A DNA stretch of 37,920 bases from DASPPM01 sp052143835 (lineage in GTDB: Bacteria; Pseudomonadota; Alphaproteobacteria; JACZXZ01): assembly GCA_052143835.1 (NCBI GenBank), contig JBKQRV010000094.1, positions 1 through 37,920 of the forward strand, in the 5' to 3' direction. The position numbers and the translations under genes were made by a program. Position 1 is the stretch's first letter. Every line of letters begins with the position of its first letter. Shown piece by piece: positions 20,183 through 30,372 of this stretch. The notes beneath the pieces were generated by a model, which saw nothing but the letters and a program-made list of their open reading frames with translations, ran no database searches and had not been told where the DNA came from.

Positions 20183-21071
20183 GCTCGCGCACGGCGCGCA
20201 CGACCTCGAGGGGCGCCTCGCGCGGCAAGAAGTGCCCGGCCATGGAGACGACGCGACGCTGGTAAGGGCCCGAGAAGTGGCGCGCGTCATGCTCCGAGTC
20301 CGCGGCCGGGTCGACGCCATCGGCAGCCCCATGCAGCACGATCGTCGGCACGGCGATGGGCGGCTGCGCTGCCAGGCGCTCCTCGATCGCCTCGAGCGAG
20401 GGATCGCCGGGGGCGGCACCGTAGCGGTGGCGGTAGGAGTGGATGACGACGGGGACGAAGTCGGGATTGTCGAAGGACTTGGCCGTGCGCTCGAAGGTCG
20501 CCTCGTCGAAACGCCAGTTGGGCGACCACAGCCGCCACAGCAAGCGGGAAATCTCGCGCCGGTTCGCGTCGAGCCCCGCCCGTCCGCGCTCCGTGTGGAA
20601 ATACCATTGATACCAGAAGCGGTGCTCCTGCTCGGCCGAGGCGGGGGTTCCGGACTTGGCGATGTTCTGGATGTTGTAGCCGCCGATCGAGACGAGGGCC
20701 GCCGCCCTCTCGGGCCATAGTGCCGCCACGACGCAGGCGGCGCGGCCGCCCCAGTCGTAGCCCACAAGGGTCGCGCGCGCGATGCCGAGGGCGTCGAGGA
20801 AGGCGTTGAGGTCGTGGCCGAGGGCGGCCTGCTGTCCCGAGCGCGGCGTGCCCGCGTCGAGAAAGCGCGTCGGCCCATAGCCGCGCAAATAAGGGACGAG
20901 CGTGCGGTAGCCGGTCGCGGCGAGCGGGGCCGCCACGCCGTCCCAGGTTCGCGGGTCATCGGGAAAGCCGTGCAGGAGGACGACCGGCCGGCCGGTCGGA
21001 GCCCCGCTCTCCTCGTAGGCGATCTCGAGCGTCCCGGTGCGGGTGCGTTTGAGCGCGGGGCTGAAATCCAT
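20172..21071 (-). CDS. Alpha/beta hydrolase (epoxide hydrolase/haloalkane dehalogenase type)
   Basis: The protein is a cytoplasmic alpha/beta-fold hydrolase of 299 residues. It has the oxyanion motif HGFPDDPRTW (34-43), the nucleophile elbow GYDWGG with an aspartate nucleophile (Asp106) instead of serine, and a C-terminal catalytic histidine in AGHFLPREAP. An Asp nucleophile followed by Trp is typical of soluble epoxide hydrolases and haloalkane dehalogenases; substrate choice cannot be read from sequence. I chose ATG 21071 because GGAGG lies 8 nt before it; an ATG 15 nt upstream lacks a ribosome site. It converges on ubiG with an 11-nt overlap and lies beside a repeat-rich gap. Confidence 0.88.
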   Translation of the reverse strand: MDFSPALKRTRTGTLEIAYEESGAPTGRPVVLLHGFPDDPRTWDGVAAPLAATGYRTLVPYLRGYGPTRFLDAGTPRSGQQAALGHDLNAFLDALGIARATLVGYDWGGRAACVVAALWPERAAALVSIGGYNIQNIAKSGTPASAEQEHRFWYQWYFHTERGRAGLDANRREISRLLWRLWSPNWRFDEATFERTAKSFDNPDFVPVVIHSYRHRYGAAPGDPSLEAIEERLAAQPPIAVPTIVLHGAADGVDPAADSEHDARHFSGPYQRRVVSMAGHFLPREAPLEVVRAVRELTP

Positions 21072-21196
21072 CTCGCTTTCCTCCATGAGCGTCCGAGAGC
21101 GGCCTCAGAGATAAGCCCTCCTGCGGGGGGCGTCATCTCCGCCATGGGCGAGTATTGTCGCAGTTTGGATTTTTTCGACCTGAAGCGGGACTACCT

Positions 21197-21345
21197 CCCT
21201 CTCCTCCTTCAGGAGGAGAGGGTCGGGGTGAGGAGGCGGCTGCGCGAGACACGCCATCGGCCGCAAAAGCTCGCTGCGCTCGCCCTCCTCACCTTCCCAT
21301 CGCTACGCGATGGGCCCCTTCCTCTCCTCCTGAAGGAGGAGAGGA
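21197..21345. repeat. Pair of inverted palindromic (REP-like) elements
   Basis: Element one at 21197-21222 is a perfect 11-bp stem, CCCTCTCCTCC/GGAGGAGAGGG, with loop TTCA. It is followed by GTCGGGGTGAGGAGG. Element two at 21320-21345 is an 11-bp stem, TCCTCTCCTCC/GGAGGAGAGGA, with loop TGAA, preceded by CCTCCTCACC, so the pair is arranged head to head. Between them is a third perfect palindrome, CCCATCGC-TAC-GCGATGGG (21296-21314). The arrangement is like REP doublets or small non-autonomous mobile elements of alphaproteobacteria. No gene is seen in the rest of the 415-bp gap (21072-21486). Confidence 0.75.
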
Positions 21346-21486
21346 GAAGCCCGCCTCACCTCCGCTTGCCGAATTTCAAACCGAAACACCGCCCATGGCG
21401 GCCGCCGCTTAGCGCCGGCCTCGACTATCGGCTACAATGACACGCGCGCAGGTCGCGCGAGCCGGCACCCGCGACAGGAACGAGCG

Positions 21487-23229
21487 ATGCAAGAGAAAAG
21501 CGAGACTCGCGACGGCATGCGCATCGACTGGGACGTGCCGATCACGATGGACGACGGCCTCGTGCTTCGCGCCGACGTGTTCCGGCCGATCGCCGCCGGC
21601 CGCTATCCGGTCATTCTCAGCCACGGGCCTTACGCCAAGGGACTTGCCTTTCAAGACGGCTACCCGAGCGCCTGGCGGCTCTTGAGCACCCAGCACCCGG
21701 ACGCCGTGGCGGGCTCGAGCAACAAATACCAAAGCTGGGAGGTCGTCGACCCGGAGAAGTGGGTGCGCGACGGCTATGCCTGCGTGCGCGTCGATTCCCG
21801 CGGCGCCGGCCGCTCCCCCGGCTATCTCGATCCCTGGTCCCCACGCGAGACGCGAGACTTCTACCTCGTCATTGAGTGGGCCGGGGCCGAGGCGTGGAGC
21901 AACGGCAAGGTCGGGCTCAACGGCATCTCCTACTACGCCATCAACCAGTGGCAGGTCGCTCAGCTGCAGCCCCCTCACCTTGCCGCCATGTGCGCCTGGG
22001 AGGGTGCCGCCGACTTCTATCGCGACATGACCTATCATGGCGGCATCCTCTCGACCTTCATGGCGAACTGGTACGATGCGCAGGTCAAGACCGTGCAGCA
22101 CGGGGTGGGGACGCGCGGGGCCAGGAGCCGGGTCACGGGCGAGCTCGTCTGCGGGCCGGAGACGCTCCCCGAGGAGGAGCTCGTGCGCAACCGCGCGGAC
22201 TTCGGCGCCGAGATTCGCTCACACCCGCTCGACGACGACTATCACCGCGCGCGCTCGCCCGTGTGGGAGAAGGTGACGGCCCCTTTCCTCTCGGCGGCGA
22301 GCTGGGGCGGCCAGGGGTTGCATCCGCGCGGCAATTTCGAGGGCTTCATGCGCGCCGCCTCGAAAGAGAAGTGGCTCGAGGTGCACGGGCTCGAGCATTG
22401 GACGCACTTCTACACGGACTACGGCGTGAAGCTGCAGAAGCGATTCTTCGGCCATTTCCTCAAGGGCGAGGACACCGGCTGGAAGAGCCAGCCTGCAATC
22501 CAACTCCAGCTGCGCCATCCCGGCGAGAGATTCGTCGAGCGCCACGACGAGGCGTGGCCGATTGCGCGCACGCGCTGGACGAAGCTCTATCTCGATACCG
22601 GCAAGCCGGCGCTCGCCCGCGAGCCGGCCGCGTCGGAGGGCGGGATCACCTACGCGGCACTTGGCGACGGCGTCACCTTCTCAACACCGCCACTTCCAGA
22701 GGAGATGGAGATCGCCGGTCCCGCCGCGGCAAAGCTCTTCGTCTCCTCGGCGACCGCGGACGCCGATATCTTCCTCGTGCTGCGCGTCTTTGCGCCCGAC
22801 GGCCGGGAGGTCGTCTTCTCCGGCACGGTCGATCCGCACACGCCCGTGGGCCAGGGCTGGCTGCGCGCCTCCCATCGCAAGCTCGAGCCGCGGCTCTCAC
22901 TGCCCTATCGGCCCTACCATAGTCACGACGAGGTCTCGCCCTTGCGTCCCGGCGAGCCCGTTGAATTGGACGTCGAGATCTGGCCGACCGGCATCGTCAT
23001 TCCGCCCGGATATCGCCTGGCGCTCACGGTGCGCGGCAAGGACTATGAGTGGGACGGGCCGGGCGTGCGGCTCTCGAACTTCAAGAACGAGCTCAAGGGC
23101 TGCGGACCCTTCCTGCACGACGATCCCAAGAACCGTCCGCCCGAGCTGTTCGGCGGGGCCGTGACGCTCCATTCCGGCCCCGGACGGCAAAGCTATCTGC
23201 TGCTTCCGGTCATCCCGCCGCAGCGCTGA
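21487..23229 (+). CDS. CocE/NonD family hydrolase
   Basis: This is a serine hydrolase of 580 residues, of the X-Pro dipeptidyl-peptidase (S15)/CocE class. The N-terminal alpha/beta domain starts with VPITMDDGLVLRADVFRP (17-34) and has VRVDSRGAGRS (100-110) and the nucleophile Ser148 in GLNGISYYA. A histidine in HGLEHWTHF is a likely triad member. The C-terminal jelly-roll domain (about 360-575) contains GWLRASHRKLEP and PGYRLALTVRG. The usual GWYD aspartate motif is replaced by SWGGQGLHPRGNFEGF. No signal peptide is visible. Relatives hydrolyse esters or amides, such as cocaine esterase and antibiotic acylases; the substrate here is unknown. The ribosome site is CAGGAACG. Palindromic repeats lie on both sides. 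Confidence 0.9.
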   Translation: MQEKSETRDGMRIDWDVPITMDDGLVLRADVFRPIAAGRYPVILSHGPYAKGLAFQDGYPSAWRLLSTQHPDAVAGSSNKYQSWEVVDPEKWVRDGYACVRVDSRGAGRSPGYLDPWSPRETRDFYLVIEWAGAEAWSNGKVGLNGISYYAINQWQVAQLQPPHLAAMCAWEGAADFYRDMTYHGGILSTFMANWYDAQVKTVQHGVGTRGARSRVTGELVCGPETLPEEELVRNRADFGAEIRSHPLDDDYHRARSPVWEKVTAPFLSAASWGGQGLHPRGNFEGFMRAASKEKWLEVHGLEHWTHFYTDYGVKLQKRFFGHFLKGEDTGWKSQPAIQLQLRHPGERFVERHDEAWPIARTRWTKLYLDTGKPALAREPAASEGGITYAALGDGVTFSTPPLPEEMEIAGPAAAKLFVSSATADADIFLVLRVFAPDGREVVFSGTVDPHTPVGQGWLRASHRKLEPRLSLPYRPYHSHDEVSPLRPGEPVELDVEIWPTGIVIPPGYRLALTVRGKDYEWDGPGVRLSNFKNELKGCGPFLHDDPKNRPPELFGGAVTLHSGPGRQSYLLLPVIPPQR

Positions 23230-23291
23230 GGGGAAGGCGCGGTGTTGAACTAGTAATTGGAATCGCAAATGCCTGATACACGCTCGCTCAA

Positions 23292-23389
23292 CGTCATGGC
23301 CGGGCCGGCCGCAGGCCGAGTCCCGGCCATCCACGTCTTGCGACGGACGCATAAAGGCGTGGATGGCCGTGACAAGCACGGCCATGACG
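23292..23389. repeat. 98-bp palindromic intergenic repeat
   Basis: This is a nested inverted repeat. The outer arms are CGTCATGGCCG (23292-23302) and CGGCCATGACG (23379-23389). The inner arms are CGGCCATCCACG (23324-23335) and CGTGGATGGCCG (23358-23369). The CGTCATGGCCGGG...CCCGGCCATCCACG form is a familiar scattered repeat of alphaproteobacterial genomes such as Bradyrhizobium and Rhodopseudomonas (from memory). It lies between convergent genes and could fold into a long hairpin that also limits read-through in both directions. Confidence 0.8.
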
Positions 23390-23432
23390 GTTTGAGAGAG
23401 CAACCCGAATCAAGTTTTTGCGGTAGCCGGTA

Positions 23433-23906
23433 CTAACTATCGCTGCGCCGGAGCCAGGGGATGCGGTGGAACTCGACCCCTTCCTCGGTCAGCGCCTCGG
23501 CCTCCTCGTCCTTCGCCTCGCCATAGATGTCGCGCCGCTTCACCTCGCCGTAGTGGATCTTGCGCGCCTCCTCGGCGAAGCGCTCTCCGACATACTCGCA
23601 ATTCGCCTCGATTTGCCGCATGAGGGCCTTGAGCGCCTTCTGCGCCATGAGCGCGGGGCCGCCTGGCGACTCCTTTGCCGCCGGCGCTGGGGTCGTCGCA
23701 GCCTCTGCGGGTCGCTCCGCCGGCTCACCCTCGGCGCGCGGCCCGCGCGCGAGGCGCGGCGCCATCGGCGCCTTGCTCACCTTGGTGCTGCCGCACTCGG
23801 GGCAGGCAACGGCACGGCGCGAGGCCTGGGCCTCGTAGGAGGCACTGTCGCGAAACCAGGCCTCGAACGTGTGATGCTTCGCGCAATTGAGGCTGTAGAC
23901 GATCAT
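23433..23906 (-). CDS. DUF1178 family protein
   Basis: The 157-residue protein starts MIVYSLNCAKHHTFEAWFRD, the hallmark of DUF1178. A second pair of cysteines in ACPECGSTKVSKAPMAPR (33-50) probably joins the first Cys-His pair as a rubredoxin-like or zinc-ribbon site. An Ala/Pro-rich stretch (about 52-85) precedes the C-terminal helix region with FAEEARKIHYGEVKRRDIYG (109-128). The function is unknown. In many alphaproteobacteria this gene follows the nitrilase-family and glutaredoxin genes; here those lie 5.6 kb away, with several genes in between. Confidence 0.93.
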   Translation of the reverse strand: MIVYSLNCAKHHTFEAWFRDSASYEAQASRRAVACPECGSTKVSKAPMAPRLARGPRAEGEPAERPAEAATTPAPAAKESPGGPALMAQKALKALMRQIEANCEYVGERFAEEARKIHYGEVKRRDIYGEAKDEEAEALTEEGVEFHRIPWLRRSDS

Positions 23907-23976
23907 GGATCAGGCATGCCATTCGTAATGACGGTCGAGAGAACCTTATATAGAGCAACTTCCCGCGTTTTGAAAC

Positions 23977-24591
23977 ATGGTCATCCCTGAAGCGCACTCA
24001 CCCGGCGATCCTCACGGCAAGAACCCGCCCTCGGCCTGGGTGCGCCGCTTCGCGAGCCTGGTGAGGTACGAGGGTGCCGTGCTCGACATCGCTTGCGGCT
24101 CTGGGCGCCACACGCGGCTCTTCAGCAGCCTCGGGCACCCCGTGACCGCGGTCGACATCGATCTCGCGCGGCTCGAGGACTTGCGCGGGAGAAGCGGGAT
24201 CGAGCTGGTCGAGGCCGATCTCGAAGCCCGGCCGTGGCCTTTCCCCGGCCGCCGTTTCGCCGCGGTGGTGGTAACGAACTATCTCTGGCGCCCGCTCTTC
24301 GCCGAGCTGCTCGCCGCCCTCGAGCCGGCCGGACTGCTCATCTACGAGACCTTCGCCCGCGGCAACGCCCGTTTCGGCAAGCCCGCCAATCCCGCCCATT
24401 TGCTCGAGCCGGGCGAGCTGCTCGAGCGCGTGCGCGGCCGGCTCCATGTCGTCGCCTTTGAGCATGGCATCGTGCGCGAGCCCCACCCCGCCGCCATCGA
24501 GCGTCTTGCCGCCATCAGCTTTCCCGCCGACCCGGACGCGCTCAACGAGCTCCCTGGGCCGGTCGCGGGGCGTGACGCCGAGCCCCTATAA
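23977..24591 (+). CDS. Class I SAM-dependent methyltransferase
   Basis: This is a small Rossmann-fold methyltransferase of 204 residues. Motif I, VLDIACGSGRHTRLF (35-49), and the acidic loop VTAVDID are clear, then VVVTNYLWRPLF and a stretch LIYETFARGNARFGKP that resembles TehB and related small-molecule methyltransferases. The substrate is not predictable. The start ATG 23977 has no strong ribosome site. It is divergent from the DUF1178 gene with a 70-bp spacer containing an A+T-rich TTATATAG. It may share a transcript with the peroxiredoxin gene 119 bp downstream, but that gap looks like a separate control region. Confidence 0.85.
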   Translation: MVIPEAHSPGDPHGKNPPSAWVRRFASLVRYEGAVLDIACGSGRHTRLFSSLGHPVTAVDIDLARLEDLRGRSGIELVEADLEARPWPFPGRRFAAVVVTNYLWRPLFAELLAALEPAGLLIYETFARGNARFGKPANPAHLLEPGELLERVRGRLHVVAFEHGIVREPHPAAIERLAAISFPADPDALNELPGPVAGRDAEPL

Positions 24592-24632
24592 CGGCAAGAT
24601 CCTGTAAAATTTGAATATTTCACACAAGGCGT

Positions 24633-24660
24633 CTTGAGCTTTGGCCGCCGACAGCTTAAG
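24633..24660 (+). promoter_or_regulatory. Imperfect palindrome before the peroxiredoxin gene
   Basis: CTTGAGCT (24633-24640) and AGCTTAAG (24653-24660) form an inverted repeat with one mismatch and a 12-nt gap, about 50 bp before the peroxiredoxin ATG. It could be an operator or a leader hairpin. It does not match an OxyR site that I recognise. Confidence 0.3.
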
Positions 24661-24710
24661 TCAGAAGCGCACTGCGGCAGCCACAGCACGATGAATGGGA
24701 GGATGAGACC

Positions 24711-25346
24711 ATGACCCTTCGTCTTGGCGACACGGCCCCCGACTTCGAGGCGGATACGACGCAAGGGCGCATCCGCTTTCACGATTGGATCGGCGAGAGT
24801 TGGTGCATCCTGTTCTCGCATCCCAAGGATTTCACGCCGGTGTGCACGACCGAGCTCGGCTACGTCGGCAAGCTCGCCCCCGAGTTCGCGAAGCGGAACG
24901 TCAAGGTGATCGGCCTCTCGGTCGATCCGGTGAGCTCGCACGCGGGCTGGGTCAAGGATATCGAGGAGACCCAGCGTGCCAAGATCGCCTATCCGATCGT
25001 TGCGGACCCGGACCGCAAGGTCGCCAATCTCTACGGCATGATGCACCCCGCCCACGACGAGGTGTACACCGTACGCACGGTCTTCGTGATCGATCCCAAG
25101 CGGAAGATCCGCCTGATGATCACCTATCCGCAGACTACGGGGCGGAACTTCGACGAGATCCTGCGCGTCGTCGACTCGCTTCAGCTCACCGACAAGTACC
25201 AGGTCGCCACCCCGGTCAATTGGAAGCACGGCGAGGACGTGATCATCGTGCCTTCGGTGACGGACGAGGATGCCAAGAAGAAGTTCCCCAAGGGCTGGAA
25301 GACGCTCAAGCCTTATCTCCGGCTCACGCCGCAGCCGGGCAAGTAA
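24711..25346 (+). CDS. 1-Cys peroxiredoxin (Prx6 type)
   Basis: This is a thiol peroxidase that reduces hydrogen peroxide and organic hydroperoxides in the cytoplasm. The 211-residue length and the long C-terminal domain fit the Prx6 class. The peroxidatic Cys45 sits in HPKDFTPVCTTELG (37-50). Other family blocks are VIGLSVDPVSSH, YPIVADPDRKVANLYGM, TVRTVFVIDPKRKIRL and TYPQTTGRNFDEILRVVDSLQ. There is no resolving cysteine in the usual C-terminal position, so an external thiol such as glutathione is expected. A good ribosome site (GGGAGGATGAGA) lies just upstream. Context with glutaredoxin and copper export suggests redox defence. Confidence 0.96.
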   Translation: MTLRLGDTAPDFEADTTQGRIRFHDWIGESWCILFSHPKDFTPVCTTELGYVGKLAPEFAKRNVKVIGLSVDPVSSHAGWVKDIEETQRAKIAYPIVADPDRKVANLYGMMHPAHDEVYTVRTVFVIDPKRKIRLMITYPQTTGRNFDEILRVVDSLQLTDKYQVATPVNWKHGEDVIIVPSVTDEDAKKKFPKGWKTLKPYLRLTPQPGK

Positions 25347-25869
25347 CGCCCGCGCGGCGAGGATGACGCGCGGCCCCGGCGCTTAGCGTCTCCGGGGCCA
25401 CGTCCGCAACCGCGCGCGGGTGCGCGCCGCAATCATTCATCATGGTGCCGAAGATCGAGCCGCGAACCTCGGCCAACGCATCGATACGACCCGGCATCGG
25501 GGCATTCAATCGCGCGTGACGACGTGATTGATGGGCGCCACGCGGCCGGAGACGGCGAGCGCCATCTCCTGTGCGCTCGTCGTCATTCGATCGCCTCGCC
25601 CGTTCGGACGAGCGGCTCCGGCGCGACGCGCAGCACCTTATCGAACCACTCCGAGAGGGGGCTTCGACCATGCCGGGAGATGCCCGTCATGAATGGCTGC
25701 GGCCGAATGTCGATGGAAGCAAGGCGTCGACAAGATAGTGCCGCACCCCATCCTGTTATCATAAGATCGACGTTTGTCCGGGTTCGCTCGACGCTTGCGT
25801 CAGACCGACCTTCGGATGCCGCGTCGCTATGCTGAGCGAACGGGCCGCTGGCCCGAGGGAGGAGAGACC
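25347..25869. other. 523-bp gap with a chain of short ATGA-linked minus-strand frames
   Basis: No gene of known family is seen here. On the minus strand a frame ending HYLVDALLPSTFGRSHS stops at 25687, overlapping (ATGA) a 35-residue frame (25690-25583, ending LVRTGEAIE), which in turn overlaps (ATGA) a 26-residue frame (25586-25506, starting MTTSAQEMALAVSG). The amino-acid composition looks protein-like rather than random. Either these are remnants of decayed genes, or the overlaps are chance in G+C-rich DNA. The plus-strand right edge must hold the promoter of the MetE-like gene. Confidence 0.35.
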
Positions 25870-27015
25870 ATGCAACGGAGCACCGAGCGCTTCCTGACCA
25901 CGCACACCGGCAGCCTGCCACGCCCAGAGAGTCTCATTCGCGCGATGTACGCCAAGGAAGAGGGCGTTCCGGTCGATCGCGAGGCACTCGCCGTCGAGGT
26001 GCGGGCGGCCGTGGCCGAGGTCGTGCGAAAGCAGAGCGCGGCCGGAGTCGATCTCGTGAGCGACGGCGAGATGTCCAAGCCGAGCTACGCCACCTACGCC
26101 AAGGATCGGTTGACCGGCTTCGGCGGCACCGGCAACACGTTCGTGTACCAGGATCTGGTCGAGTTCCCCCGTCTCGCCCAGCGCGTGTTCGGCGATCCGG
26201 GCCGCTCCCGCCGCAAGACCCCGGCCTGCAATGGTCCGATCGGTGTGCGTGACCGGGAGGCGGCAGCGGCAGACGCGGCTAACCTCGAGGCGGCGCTTCG
26301 ACAAGCGAAGGCGACCGGCGCCTTCATGAGTGCCGCCTCGCCGGGTGTGATATCGCTCTTCTTCCGGAACGACCATTACCCGAGCCAGGAGGCGTATCTC
26401 TTCGCCATTGCGGACGCCATGCGCCACGAGTACGAGACGGTGGCCAAGGCCGGCATCGTGCTGCAGGTCGATTGCCCCGATCTGGCCATGGGCCGCCATA
26501 TCCAATATGCAAGTCTCACGCTCGAGGAATTCCGCAAGCGCCTGCGCCTGCACGTCGAGGCGCTCAACCACGCGCTCGCAAACATTCCGCCCGAGCAGCT
26601 CCGCATGCACGTATGTTGGGGCAACTACGAGGGCCCTCACCACTGCGACGTGCCGCTCGCCGATATCATCGATATCGTGTTTCTCGCGCGGCCATGCGCG
26701 ATCTCCTTCGAGGCCGCAAATCCGCGCCACGCTCACGAGTGGGCGCTGTTCGAGCACGTCAAGCTGCCGGACGGCAAGTTGCTCATTCCCGGCGTGCTCG
26801 AATCGAAGTCGAATTTCATCGAGCATCCCGAGGTCGTTGCGCAGCGCCTCGCGCGCTATGCCAAGCTCGTAGGCCGCGAGAACGTCGTCGCAGGCACCGA
26901 TTGCGGTTACGGGACCTGGGTCGGCCAGGCGGCGGTCGATCCCGACGTCGTCTGGGCCAAATTGGCCGCGCTGGCCGAGGGCGCGCGGATCGCGTCCAAG
27001 AAATTCTGGAAATAG
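25870..27015 (+). CDS. Cobalamin-independent methionine synthase-like (MetE C-terminal half) protein
   Basis: This 381-residue UROD/MetE-like TIM-barrel protein corresponds to only the catalytic C-terminal half of MetE (about 750 residues). The N-terminus FLTTHTGSLPRPESL is typical of the group. The zinc and thiol-binding set is complete: His247 and Cys249 (HVCWGN), Glu281 (SFEAAN) and Cys345 (AGTDCGYGTW). Relatives include archaeal core methionine synthases and epoxyalkane-coenzyme M transferases, so the reaction is a thiol alkylation whose acceptor cannot be named. GGGAGGAGAG precedes ATG 25870, so I preferred it over the upstream open frame. It converges on the copper ATPase with 10 bp between the stops. 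Confidence 0.88.
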   Translation: MQRSTERFLTTHTGSLPRPESLIRAMYAKEEGVPVDREALAVEVRAAVAEVVRKQSAAGVDLVSDGEMSKPSYATYAKDRLTGFGGTGNTFVYQDLVEFPRLAQRVFGDPGRSRRKTPACNGPIGVRDREAAAADAANLEAALRQAKATGAFMSAASPGVISLFFRNDHYPSQEAYLFAIADAMRHEYETVAKAGIVLQVDCPDLAMGRHIQYASLTLEEFRKRLRLHVEALNHALANIPPEQLRMHVCWGNYEGPHHCDVPLADIIDIVFLARPCAISFEAANPRHAHEWALFEHVKLPDGKLLIPGVLESKSNFIEHPEVVAQRLARYAKLVGRENVVAGTDCGYGTWVGQAAVDPDVVWAKLAALAEGARIASKKFWK

Positions 27016-27025
27016 CTTGCGCTCG

Positions 27026-29407
<2,382 letters not shown>

Positions 29408-29447
29408 GGTGCTGGACTGTCGGCCGACGAGGGGCGAGGTCCCATGG

Positions 29448-29478
29448 AAAATGGGCCTTCCCGCCAGGGGAAGGTCAA
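29448..29478 (-). promoter_or_regulatory. CueR-type (MerR-family) operator-promoter of copA
   Basis: On the minus strand, TTGACC (29478-29473) is followed after a 19-bp spacer by CATTTT (29453-29448). The spacer contains a perfect palindrome, CCTTCCC-N5-GGGAAGG (29474-29456). Over-long 19-bp spacers with an ACCTTCC/GGAAGG dyad are the diagnostic features of CueR promoters. It lies directly before the copper ATPase, so copper-responsive activation by a MerR-family protein is strongly suggested. Confidence 0.85.
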
Positions 29479-29508
29479 GCCCTCTGGTCTAGGGCGGCGG
29501 GGTGCTGT

Positions 29509-30372
29509 CTACTCGCCGGCTTGCGCGAGACGCACGGCGGCGGCCGCGCTGGGGCCGCTGAAGGCGCGGTCGTGCTCGAGCGAGGGGATCATGCGCCGCA
29601 CCTCCGCGATCTTCGAAGGATCGACCTCCGCGATGACGTAGCCCGGCGCCTCGCCGCCGTCCGCCAGGATCTCGCCCCAAGGATCGACGACGAGTGAATG
29701 GCCGTAAGTCTTGCGTCCGCCCGCGTGCTGGCCGCATTGGGCGGGAGCGAAGACGTAGGCGCCCGTCTCGATGGCGCGGGCGCGCACGAGGGTGTGCCAA
29801 TGCGCCTGCCCCGTCGTCTTGGTGAAGGCCGAGGGAATCGTGAGGTAGCCGGCGCCGGCCTGCGCCAAGGCGCGGTAGAGATAGGCGAAGCGCAGGTCGT
29901 AGCAGACGGTCATGCCGAGGAGACCCCACGGGGTCTCGGCGATGACGGCGCGATCGCCCGGCTCGACGGTCGCCGATTCCCGGTAGGTCTCGCCCGCCTT
30001 GAGCTGCACGTCGAAGAGATGCAGCTTGTTGTAGCGCGCGACGATGCGGCCCTCGGGGTCGACGAGATAGGAGCGGTTGTTGACCTTGCCGGGCGAGAGC
30101 TTGATGGTGAGCGAGCCCATGAGGAACCAGACGCCGAGCTCCTTGGCAAGGGCGGTGAAATGCGGCACGGCCGGGTGCTCCGCCTCGGGCAGCGCCTTGT
30201 CAAGCGAGCGCTCGGCACCGAACTCGATGCTGGTGAAGTTCTCGCTCGTCAGGATGAATTCCGCCCCCGCGGCACTCGCGGAGCGCGCCAGGCGGTCGAC
30301 CTCGCGGATGTTGGGTAGGATGTCGGGACCCGCATTGTTCTGGATGCAGGCGACCTTGAAACGCTCGCTCAT
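29509..30372 (-). CDS. Carbon-nitrogen hydrolase family protein (Nit-type amidase)
   Basis: This is a cytoplasmic nitrilase-superfamily amidase of 287 residues. The catalytic triad is Glu44 (TSENFTS), Lys116 (YNKLHLFDV) and Cys157 (GMTVCYDLRF). Its closest class by sequence feel is the Nit1/NitFhit-type deaminated glutathione amidase, also consistent with omega-amidase. From ATG 30372 the length is normal. The start overlaps the grxC stop (ATGA), and pairing with glutaredoxin supports a glutathione-repair role, which is inference. The copA operator begins just past its stop, so copA read-through is antiparallel to nothing and both run leftward. Confidence 0.93.
   Translation of the reverse strand: MSERFKVACIQNNAGPDILPNIREVDRLARSASAAGAEFILTSENFTSIEFGAERSLDKALPEAEHPAVPHFTALAKELGVWFLMGSLTIKLSPGKVNNRSYLVDPEGRIVARYNKLHLFDVQLKAGETYRESATVEPGDRAVIAETPWGLLGMTVCYDLRFAYLYRALAQAGAGYLTIPSAFTKTTGQAHWHTLVRARAIETGAYVFAPAQCGQHAGGRKTYGHSLVVDPWGEILADGGEAPGYVIAEVDPSKIAEVRRMIPSLEHDRAFSGPSAAAAVRLAQAGE

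Noticed and set aside
23292..23389. CRISPR repeat or tRNA from the strong pairing
   Set aside because: It has nested inverted arms but no regularly spaced direct repeats, and no cloverleaf with a T-loop; it fits a palindromic intergenic repeat.
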